A DNA stretch of 5,067 bases, taken from positions 1 to 5,067 of the forward strand of contig CAMDPJ010000180.1 in the NCBI GenBank assembly GCA_945903925.1, read 5' to 3'. How positions within the stretch are numbered: the stretch's first letter is position 1; the number at the start of each line of letters is the position of its first letter. This document shows positions 1-5,067 of this stretch, one piece after another. Source of the DNA: Chryseobacterium gleum. GTDB taxonomy: Bacteria; Bacteroidota; Bacteroidia; Flavobacteriales_C; GCA-002722245. The translations under genes were made by a program, and so were the position numbers. The notes beneath the pieces are model-generated. The model saw nothing but the letters and a program-made list of their open reading frames with translations, made no database searches and had not been told where the DNA came from.

Positions 1-888
1 TCGTTGTTGGAAGAATACAACTGGTTAATGGCCGCTGAAATGGCCGATAGTATTGGTGTTGATGTAGTGAACAGTTCTTTGGGGTACACTACTTTCGATG
101 ATGCTTCTACCAACCATACCTATGCAGATATGGACGGCAAAACTACTTTAGTAACCCAAGCGGCAAATATGTTGTTTAGAAAAGGCGTTTTGGTAGTGGC
201 CAGTGCAGGTAATGAAGGTGCCCACAGTTGGCATTACATAGGTGCTCCATCTGATGGAGATAGCGTTTTGGCGGTAGGTGCGGTAGATAGATATGAAAAT
301 TATGCCTTCTTTAGTTCAACAGGTAAAAGTTTTGATGGAGATATAAAGCCTAACGTTAGTGCTCAAGGAGAGCAAACGGTGATTGCGCGAACCGAAATGG
401 GGTATTTTGCGGCTTCGGGAACTTCTTTTTCGGGGCCATTGGTAGCCGGTTTGTCGGCTTGCTATTGGCAGGCTTTCCCCCATTTGAAAAATTGGGAATT
501 GAAGAATCAAATAGAGCAAAATGCCAGTAGGTATAACTCCCCCGATTCCTTATTAGGCTTTGGTTTGCCCAATTACATGAAGATGTATATGAAGGCGAAG
601 CCAAGTGATGGGTATACTTACGGACAGTCGTTTCTAATTTCTTTAAGAAACAATCCTTTCACGAATGAAGTTGGCATTGAATTGTATTCGGCTATAGCTC
701 AAGAGGTGCGCTTCGTTTTGTTAGATGTAAATGGTAAAACCATTTGTGATGAAACTAAGGAAGTGCAAGAAAATCAATATCTGATTTTCGGATTAGAAAA
801 TTTAGAACGAATTTCTTCGGGCATGTATTTTCTTAGAGTATATGGTGAAAACGGAGAATGGCTTTCGAGAAAAGTATTGAAGAAATAG
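1..888 (+). CDS. S8 (subtilisin-family) serine protease with probable T9SS sorting domain, 5' partial
   Basis: This is the C-terminal 295 residues of a secreted serine endopeptidase. The frame is open from base 1, so the true start, signal peptide and catalytic Asp and His lie upstream of the window; the TTG at base 4 is internal. The visible S8 core includes the oxyanion-hole Asn in SAGNEG (Asn codon 211-213, residue 71 here) and the nucleophile Ser in SGTSFSGP (codon 424-426, residue 142). It is followed by PDSLLGFGLPNY, which closes the protease domain. Residues about 210-295 form a small beta-rich tail with NNPF, LLDVNGK, SGMYFLRV and a basic end, RKVLKK. This matches the type A C-terminal domain that directs export through the type IX system, so secretion or surface attachment is inferred. 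The gene ends in TAG, 9 nt before the end of the convergent thiL fragment. The protease call is firm and the sorting-domain call fairly firm; the substrate is unknown. Confidence 0.93.
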   Translation, partial: SLLEEYNWLMAAEMADSIGVDVVNSSLGYTTFDDASTNHTYADMDGKTTLVTQAANMLFRKGVLVVASAGNEGAHSWHYIGAPSDGDSVLAVGAVDRYENYAFFSSTGKSFDGDIKPNVSAQGEQTVIARTEMGYFAASGTSFSGPLVAGLSACYWQAFPHLKNWELKNQIEQNASRYNSPDSLLGFGLPNYMKMYMKAKPSDGYTYGQSFLISLRNNPFTNEVGIELYSAIAQEVRFVLLDVNGKTICDETKEVQENQYLIFGLENLERISSGMYFLRVYGENGEWLSRKVLKK

Positions 889-909
889 AAAGTCCCCTTA
901 TTTCTTAAG

Positions 910-1056
910 GGCATTCCATCCTTGTGCCTTTAATTCGTGTTTCGATCCATCTTTTGCTACCAAATAATACCCATTGTCTTTAGGTGTAAAGTGACCGATT
1001 ACTGTTACCAAAGGATTGTTTTTTACCTTTTCATAATCGGCAATATCAATAGCAAA
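910..1056 (-). repeat. 147-bp direct repeat of thiL 3' region, copy A
   Basis: This segment aligns without gaps to 3724-3870 in the same orientation, with 132 of 147 positions identical by hand count. All 15 mismatches are at third codon positions of the minus-strand thiL frame and are silent. Examples are Gly GGA/GGG, Gln CAA/CAG, Leu TTA/TTG and Ile ATC/ATA. Similarity stops at the metF junction on one side and just before the stop codon on the other. Confidence 0.93.
1051..1056. other. Deletion junction joining thiL and metF fragments (AGCAAA microhomology)
   Basis: To the left, the sequence matches the intact thiL (CAATATCAATAGCAAA, ending at 3870). To the right, it follows conserved MetF codons starting AGC AAA GAA GAA. 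The six bases AGCAAA fit both genes, so the breakpoint cannot be placed more finely. The orientation, thiL 3' end outward to the left and metF 3' end outward to the right, is what remains when a deletion removes both 5' ends and the intergenic region of a divergent pair. The lost segment would be about 1.2 kb or more, from roughly 295 thiL codons, roughly 105 metF codons and a promoter region. The metF side of the microhomology is inferred because its intact ancestor is not in the window. Confidence 0.8.
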
Positions 1057-1703
1057 GAAGAAACGGAGAATGCTTTGATCGATTTGTATTTCTTGGGCAT
1101 TGACAATGTTTTGGCTTTAAGGGGTGATGCTTTAAAAACCGAAACGAGTTTTACTGCAGAGCCTACTGGGCATGGTTATACTGTTGACTTAGTGAAGCAA
1201 ATAGTGGAGTTGAACAAAGGAAAATATTTAGAAGAAGATTTAAAAAATCCGATTGCTACTAACTTTTGTATAGGTGTGGCAGGTTATCCTGAAAAACATT
1301 ATGAGAGTCCGAATCCTACCATGGACTTACAATATGTTAAAGATAAAGTAGAAGCTGGAGCAGAATATATTGTGACGCAATTGTTCTATGATAATCAAAA
1401 GTATTTCGATTATGTGGCGCGTTGCAGAGCAGCGGGAATCACTGTGCCTATCATTCCAGGAATTAAACCTATTGCCAATTTGAACCACATTCAAATGTTG
1501 CCTCGCACTTTTTTTATCGATTTTCCAGATGCGATGATGAAAGAATTGTTGAAATGCAAAACAGATGAAGATGTTAAGAATCTTGGTGTAGAGTGGGGAA
1601 TTAAGCAATGTAAAGAGTTGAAAGCAGCTGGAGTTCACGCATTGCATTTTACACGATGGGGAAGAGTGAGGGGACGAAGAAGATTGTGAAGGGGTTTTTT
1701 TAA
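1051..1703 (+). pseudogene. metF: metF, methylenetetrahydrofolate reductase, N-terminally truncated and frameshifted
   Basis: MetF is the flavoprotein that reduces 5,10-methylene-THF to 5-methyl-THF for methionine synthesis. From SKEETENALIDL onward this is recognisable MetF, with NVLALRGDA (containing the Asp matching the folate/FAD-site Asp of the family), GHGYTVDLVKQI, IGVAGYPEKH, AEYIVTQLFYDNQKYF and VPIIPGIKPI. Family members are about 315-320 residues (from memory), so roughly 100-110 N-terminal residues are missing, including the region of the catalytic Glu. Upstream codons in the same frame are only antisense thiL. Near the end the frame breaks in the T run at 1647-1650. The family tail LHFYTMGKS requires one more T. 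With that base restored the frame reads TMGKSEGTKKIVKGFF and stops at TAA 1701-1703. Unrepaired, the frame runs to TGA at 1687-1689 with a garbled RWGRVRGRRRL tail. The two lesions make it non-functional; the frameshift alone could be a sequencing error. Confidence 0.92.
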
Positions 1704-1754
1704 GGGAAAGTGAAAAGTTAAAAGCCAAAAATGAATACGAATTTACAAGCAGTA

Positions 1755-1857
1755 CACTAGTTCCTTCGGAGTACCTCAGGATGACAACCACTCTCAAAAC
1801 TCACTCTCACTATGATTACCGTGGTTGTCATCCTGAGGTACTCCGAAGGAACTAGTG
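1755..1857. repeat. Perfect 37-bp inverted repeat with 29-nt spacer (REPIN-like element)
   Basis: The arm at 1755-1791 (CACTAGTTCCTTCGG...) is the exact reverse complement of 1821-1857, with no mismatch over 37 bp. The spacer is 1792-1820. Each arm is itself an imperfect hairpin: in the right arm TCCT (1831-1834) pairs with AGGA (1847-1850) and GAG (1835-1837) with CTC (1841-1843), leaving a GTA loop and a CGA bulge. Two inverted palindromic units around a short spacer is the architecture of REPINs, the doublets of REP sequences mobilised by RAYT (TnpA-REP) transposases. The arm text (GTCATCCTGAGGTACTCC) resembles intergenic repeats I recall from many bacterial genomes; this is from memory. 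No target-site duplication or transposase is visible. It fills most of the 1704-1883 gap between the broken metF and the broken hydrolase, and I see nothing else there. Transcribed, it would form a very stable hairpin, but no T run follows on either strand. Confidence 0.9.
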
Positions 1858-1883
1858 CCCTAACGATAAGAAATACCTTAAAT

Positions 1884-2672
1884 ATGCCAACCACCATCTT
1901 CAAAAATATCAACATCAACTGCAAAGTCCAAGGCAAAGGAAAAACCAATGTGGTGCTGCTTCATGGCTTTTTGGAATCTTTAGAAATTTGGAAGGAATAC
2001 AGTGCTGCCTTGTCAAAATCATTTACAGTAATTTCTATTGATTTATTAGGACAGGGAAAATCGGAGTGCATTGGCTATGCCCATTCGATGCAAGAGATGG
2101 CGGAAGCGGTGAATTCGGTTTTGAAAGAATTAGATGTGCGTAAAGCGGTATTTGTTGGCCACTCTTTAGGTGGTTACGTTACCTTGGCTTTTGCAGAAAA
2201 ATATCCAGATAAGATGAAGGGTTTATGTATGTTTAATTCTACAGCAGCGCCCGATAGCGAGCAGAAAAAAGAAGATAGATTGCGTGCCTTAGATGTAGTG
2301 AAATACAATCATGAGATATTTGTTAAAATGTCGATTCCTAATCTATTTGCCGAACAAGAGAGATATTTGAAGCAAATTGAAAAGACTTTAAAAATTGCCA
2401 TTAAAACTTCGAAACAAGGAATTATGGCGGCGATTAGCGGAATGCGGGAAAGAAAAAGTCGAGAGATAATTTTAAAATTTGTTCCTTGTAAAACTTACTA
2501 TGTTATTGGGAAAAATAATACAGTAGTGCCTTACGAAGTGGCGATAGAGCAGGCAAAATAGAATGATGAAGAGGACTATTATTTATGGGAAGAAGGAAGT
2601 CATATGTGTTTTTTTGAAGATGCACAAGCTTATGTACATTTGAAAAAGTTTATTGCAAAAGTCAGTTCTTAA
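1884..2672 (+). pseudogene. Alpha/beta hydrolase broken by an in-frame TAG, catalytic Asp also replaced
   Basis: This is a cytoplasmic alpha/beta-fold hydrolase (esterase or related C-C/C-O hydrolase; substrate unknown). The start is ATG 1884. The frame stays open back to 1812, but those 24 codons are a translation of the inverted repeat, whereas MPTTIFKNININ is a normal family beginning. Visible features are the oxyanion motif VLLHGF, the DLLGQGKS turn and the nucleophile elbow GHSLGG (Ser94, codon 2163-2165). The frame meets TAG at 2559-2561 (codon 226) and then continues in the same frame. The continuation, YYLWEEGSHMCFFED...VHLKKFI, is the expected last strand and helix, with catalytic His240 (2601-2603), and it ends at TAA 2670-2672. 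The full length of about 262 codons fits the family. The catalytic acid position, normally GxxDxxVP, reads GKNNTVVP, so Asp is Asn212. The 225-residue product would lack both Asp and His, so activity is very unlikely. The last 11 bp overlap the convergent acyltransferase gene. Confidence 0.9.
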
Positions 2673-3699
2673 TCCTTTTGTTTATTAAATCATTTCCAAA
2701 TTTAATACATGGTTTTTCTATGCCAAAATACGTTGCAGAGCTTATGATTACTGACAACAGGAATACAGATGAAGTAAAACACACGAAATTTAAAAAACTA
2801 TTATTTAACATCGAAACTAAATTCAGTTCTGAAAATAGGAGAATGACCAGTTGATGCGTTAAGTATAGACTAAAACTAATCTTGCCGATATATACTAATA
2901 CAGGGTTAACTAGTAAAATAAATGATTTTTGGGATAAAGAGTAGATTAGGATAAATAATCCAATTTCGAAACTAAACTTGTTGGGTAGTAAGTCCCAAAT
3001 TCCAGTGTATAAAATAAGAGAGACTAATAAGAGTAGATAGGTAGGTGATATAATTTCTTTTTTATCATAAATGAGAAAATAGAGAATAAAGCCTAGTCCG
3101 AACACTGGTAAATGATTAATAAAATTAAACCCAAGGAAATATTTCCAGGCAAGATTATCGGTGACGAGTTGGTGTTTTGAGAGGACAAGGAAAAAGACAA
3201 TTCGCAATGCAAAACCCAATATTGTAAAGATAATAGCTCGATTAATGGATGTGATGAATATTATCATTAAAGGGAAAATAGCATAGAAAATCATTTCAAG
3301 ACCAAGACTCCATCCCCCAGGAACGCCTTTGTTGATATAGGTAGGGAAAAATCCATGTAGAAAAAGAAAATTACTAGAGATGTTTCCAGCATCGAAAGTT
3401 TTGAATTTTGGAATTACGAATTGACAAAGTATTAATATTGTATAATACATAGGAGCAATTCTAAAGAAACGGCGGATAAAAAAGTTTAGATTGGTGCTTT
3501 TATCGTCTCTTCTTTTGCTGGCTGACAGCATAAGAGTGAGTGCACTTAACATAAAAAAAAGTTCAACTCCTTTACTTCCTTGATAAGCAATGGACTTTAT
3601 CGTAGTAGAGAAGTTCATATCAACCATGAATGCACTATGAATAGTAATTACTCCTATTATTGCCCAGCCTCTTAAAGAGTCTATGTATTGATATTTCAT
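2662..3699 (-). CDS. Membrane acyltransferase of the acyltransferase-3 (OafA/YrhL-like) family
   Basis: This is a 345-residue polytopic inner-membrane protein that by family would transfer an acetyl or other acyl group to a surface glycan, lipid or similar envelope molecule. The N-terminus has the family signature SLRGWAIIGVITIHS, with Arg10 and His21 as the expected R-x10-H pair. GGWSLGLEMIFYAIFPLM in the middle, SFSLYLTHQ near the C-terminus and a late EKP are also typical. Roughly ten hydrophobic segments follow one another, and length is normal for a family member without an extra SGNH domain. The start ATG lies 3 nt after the thiL stop, so translation is probably coupled to thiL in one transcript. 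No clear Shine-Dalgarno is visible. Hand-counted lines give about 25-30% G+C, against about 45% in thiL, suggesting a separate, possibly transferred, origin. Its 3' end overlaps the tail of the broken hydrolase by 11 bp. The acceptor cannot be told from the sequence. Confidence 0.93.
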   Translation of the reverse strand: MKYQYIDSLRGWAIIGVITIHSAFMVDMNFSTTIKSIAYQGSKGVELFFMLSALTLMLSASKRRDDKSTNLNFFIRRFFRIAPMYYTILILCQFVIPKFKTFDAGNISSNFLFLHGFFPTYINKGVPGGWSLGLEMIFYAIFPLMIIFITSINRAIIFTILGFALRIVFFLVLSKHQLVTDNLAWKYFLGFNFINHLPVFGLGFILYFLIYDKKEIISPTYLLLLVSLILYTGIWDLLPNKFSFEIGLFILIYSLSQKSFILLVNPVLVYIGKISFSLYLTHQLVILLFSELNLVSMLNNSFLNFVCFTSSVFLLSVIISSATYFGIEKPCIKFGNDLINKRIKN

Positions 3700-3702
3700 T
3701 GT

Positions 3703-4755
3703 TTATGATTTTTGATTCAGAAATGCATTCCACCCCTGAGCTTTCAACTCATGTTTCGATCCATCTTTTGCTACCAAATAATACCCATTGTCTTTAGGTG
3801 TAAAGTGACCTATTACAGTAACTAAGGGGTTGTTTTTTACCTTTTCATAATCTGCAATATCAATAGCAAAAAGTAATTCGTAATCTTCACCACCACTTAA
3901 GGCCGCAACAGTAGGGTCGATTCCAAATTCCATGGCGCGTTCAAAAGTTTGGGGGTCGATAGGAATTTTTTCTTCGTACAATTCAATGCCTAATCCCGAT
4001 TGAGAGCAAAGATGAAATATCTCTGAAGCCAAACCATCAGAAATGTCAATCATTGCAGTAGGTTTGATCTTCAAATCTGCAAGCATCTTGTAGACATCGG
4101 CACGAGGCTCGGGCTTCAATTGACGCTCTAAAATATAATCGTTGCCTTCTAGTTCGGGTTGAACTTGCGGACTCTCAATAAATATCTGTTTTTCTCTTTC
4201 TAGAATTTGCAAGCCCATGTAAGCACCACCTAAATCGCCACTCACCACCAATAAGTTGGTAGCTTTAGCTCCATCTCTGTAAGCGATTTCATTGTCGTTA
4301 GCAACACCAATAGCTGTAACGCTAATTACCAACCCGCTTCTCGATGTTGTGGTATCTCCGCCCACCAAATCAACTTTATAATTTTTGCAAGCCAATAGAA
4401 TCCCAACGTACAATTCTTCAACTGCTTCAGCAGAAAAACGATTTGAAAGTGCTAGTGAAACAGTGATTTGTTTTGGTTCTGCATTCATTGCGTAAATATC
4501 GCTGAGGTTTACGGCAACCGCCTTATATCCAAGGTGTTTTAAGGGTACGTAGGATAGATCGAAATGCACACCTTCCACCAACATGTCGGTTGAAACGACA
4601 GTGCGTTTTCCTTCGCTATCAATAACGGCAGCATCGTCGCCAATGCCTTTTAGCGAAGATTTATTTTCAAGAACTACATTTTTTTTGATGAGGTCAATGA
4701 GTCCGAATTCACCTAATTCAGAAAGCTCAGTGCGGTTGTCTTTATTTTCAAACAT
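3703..4755 (-). CDS. thiL: Thiamine-monophosphate kinase ThiL
   Basis: ThiL phosphorylates thiamine monophosphate with ATP to give thiamine diphosphate, the last step of de novo thiamine cofactor synthesis in the cytoplasm. The 350-residue product is full length for the AIR-synthase-like (PurM-type) fold. It carries GIGDDAAVI (about residues 37-45), STDMLVEGVHFD, AVNLSDIYAM, VGGDTTTSRSG, IDISDGLASE and SGGEDYELLFAID, the nucleotide, Mg and substrate motifs. The start ATG (4753-4755) lies 6 nt after the stop of the upstream gene, and the N-terminus ELGEFGLIDLI is family-typical. The acyltransferase follows 3 nt after its stop, so the three minus-strand genes look like one operon. No TPP riboswitch can fit in the 6-nt gap. 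The C-terminal tail FLNQKS differs from LKK in the truncated second copy at 898-1056, so the 3' end has diverged or been rewritten next to the acyltransferase. Its base composition is clearly richer in G+C than either neighbour. Confidence 0.97.
   Translation of the reverse strand: MFENKDNRTELSELGEFGLIDLIKKNVVLENKSSLKGIGDDAAVIDSEGKRTVVSTDMLVEGVHFDLSYVPLKHLGYKAVAVNLSDIYAMNAEPKQITVSLALSNRFSAEAVEELYVGILLACKNYKVDLVGGDTTTSRSGLVISVTAIGVANDNEIAYRDGAKATNLLVVSGDLGGAYMGLQILEREKQIFIESPQVQPELEGNDYILERQLKPEPRADVYKMLADLKIKPTAMIDISDGLASEIFHLCSQSGLGIELYEEKIPIDPQTFERAMEFGIDPTVAALSGGEDYELLFAIDIADYEKVKNNPLVTVIGHFTPKDNGYYLVAKDGSKHELKAQGWNAFLNQKS
3724..3870 (-). repeat. 147-bp direct repeat of thiL 3' region, copy B (within intact thiL)
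   Basis: This codes for residues 296-344 of the intact ThiL and is the partner of 910-1056, in the same orientation, with starts 2814 bp apart. The two encode the same 49 residues. Recombination between them would remove or circularise the DNA carrying metF', the inverted repeat, the hydrolase and the acyltransferase. Confidence 0.93.
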
Positions 4756-4761
4756 GGCGTA

Positions 4762-5067
4762 TTAATTAAGTGAATTTAAAATAGGATGCAGGAATTGCCA
4801 TCGATATTGAAAAAGAGAAGGGAATCTTATTTTTACAAAGATGTGCTGAAATTTTTGCAGACCAAATTTTTCAGAAAATCGTAAAATTTTATGGATGTTC
4901 TCTTTTTTTTGATGCAGTAAAATAGCGGCTTTAAGTTGTTTGGTCAATTCATTTTTTCTATAAATTTCTTTTATTTCTTCAAATCTCCTATTGTCACCGC
5001 TTCCCGATTTATGTGCATCATGAAGCAGATATATCGATAAATATTTTTCTGTGTATATGAAATCAAC
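4762..5067 (-). CDS. Unknown protein, C-terminal 101 residues (5' partial at window edge)
   Basis: On the minus strand a frame stays open from the window edge (5067) to TAA at 4762-4764, without a stop in 101 codons. It is therefore most simply the 3' end of a longer gene rather than a small gene starting at the internal TTG (4945-4947). The visible sequence starts VDFIYTEKYLSIYLLHDAH. It contains a charged stretch, NRRFEEIKEIYRKNELTKQL, likely helical, and ends with an aromatic and basic tail, PSLFQYRWQFLHPILNSLN. I do not recognise the family. The gene is AT-rich (about 25% G+C in one counted line), like the acyltransferase and unlike thiL between them. It ends 6 nt before the thiL start, so it is probably co-transcribed with thiL. 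The frame and the gap argue for a real gene; a function cannot be given. Confidence 0.7.
   Translation of the reverse strand, partial: VDFIYTEKYLSIYLLHDAHKSGSGDNRRFEEIKEIYRKNELTKQLKAAILLHQKKENIHKILRFSEKFGLQKFQHIFVKIRFPSLFQYRWQFLHPILNSLN

Larger units (their letters stand above)
898..1056 (-). pseudogene. thiL: thiL 3' fragment (second copy of thiamine-monophosphate kinase, lacks most of the gene)
   Basis: Read on the minus strand, this stretch encodes the last 52 residues of a ThiL, from FAIDIADYEK to GWNALKK, ending at TAA (898-900). The first 49 residues are identical to residues 296-344 of the intact ThiL at 3703-4755. The last few differ (LKK here, FLNQKS there). About 295 N-terminal codons are absent, including the ATP/Mg-binding GIGDDAA region and the VGGDTT, DISDG and GGEDYELL motifs, so no kinase could be made. 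Its 5' edge is fused at 1051-1056 to the truncated metF on the other strand. The nucleotide differences from the intact copy all fall in third codon positions, so this copy was once functional. There is no start codon or leader for expression. Confidence 0.93.

Noticed and set aside
895..911. Short hairpin CCCTTA/TAAGGG between the subtilase and thiL fragment as a terminator
   Set aside because: The stem is only 6 bp and no T run follows on either strand; part of it is the end of the thiL coding sequence.
937..1689. A single intact 250-residue MetF-like protein
   Set aside because: The first 38 residues are the antisense reading of thiL DNA, and the last residues after LHF are out of the MetF frame. 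It is annotated instead as two gene fragments.
1755..1857. CRISPR array or insertion-sequence ends
   Set aside because: There are only two copies, in inverted orientation, with a 29-nt non-coding spacer; no transposase or further repeats are present.
1812..1883. Hydrolase start at ATG 1812
   Set aside because: These codons translate the right arm of the inverted repeat; the family-like N-terminus begins at ATG 1884.
1327..1948. Minus-strand open frames at 1327-1797 and 1757-1948
   Set aside because: They lie antisense to metF, the repeat and the hydrolase, and have no recognisable protein features beyond the translated repeat.
2559..2561. TAG read as an amino acid (recoded amber) throughout this genome
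   Set aside because: The subtilase ends at TAG exactly where its sorting domain should end, and reading through it would enter antisense thiL sequence. A simple nonsense mutation is more likely.
4756..4761. TPP riboswitch controlling thiL
   Set aside because: Only 6 nt separate thiL from the upstream open frame, and no thi-box-like sequence was seen nearby.

Overview
The window looks like chromosomal DNA of a member of the Bacteroidetes (Flavobacteriia/Sphingobacteriia-like). The reasons are the moderate-to-low G+C, the absence of clear Shine-Dalgarno sequences before starts, and a subtilisin-like protease with what reads as a type A type IX secretion (T9SS) C-terminal sorting domain. The MetF, ThiL and acyltransferase sequences also have the flavour of that phylum. 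Placement below phylum cannot be supported from the sequence alone.

Layout, left to right. Positions 1-888 (+) hold the 3' part of a secreted S8 serine protease. Positions 898-2672 hold three broken genes in a row. The first is a 3' fragment of a second thiL copy (-). The second is a metF (methylenetetrahydrofolate reductase) (+) that lacks its first third and carries a one-base deletion near its end. The third is an alpha/beta hydrolase (+) interrupted by an in-frame TAG and lacking the catalytic Asp. A perfect 37-bp inverted repeat with a 29-nt spacer (1755-1857), REPIN-like in shape, lies between the last two. Positions 2662-5067 carry a tightly packed minus-strand set, in transcription order: a partial gene of unknown function running in from the window edge, an intact thiL (thiamine-monophosphate kinase), and an AT-rich integral membrane acyltransferase. 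The gaps between them are 6 and 3 nt.

The main story is genome decay and rearrangement rather than a new molecular system. The thiL fragment and the metF fragment meet at AGCAAA (1051-1056). This is what a deletion would leave if it removed the 5' halves of a divergently transcribed thiL/metF pair. The fragment matches the 3' end of the intact thiL over 147 bp with 15 differences. By my reading all 15 are silent third-position changes, so the lost copy was evolving as a working gene until shortly before it was truncated. The two thiL segments are direct repeats about 2.8 kb apart.

Functionally, only the protease, the acyltransferase, ThiL and perhaps the right-edge gene look intact. ThiL supplies thiamine diphosphate. 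The acyltransferase probably modifies a surface glycan or other envelope substrate. The protease is probably exported to the cell surface or medium. They do not form an obvious shared pathway.
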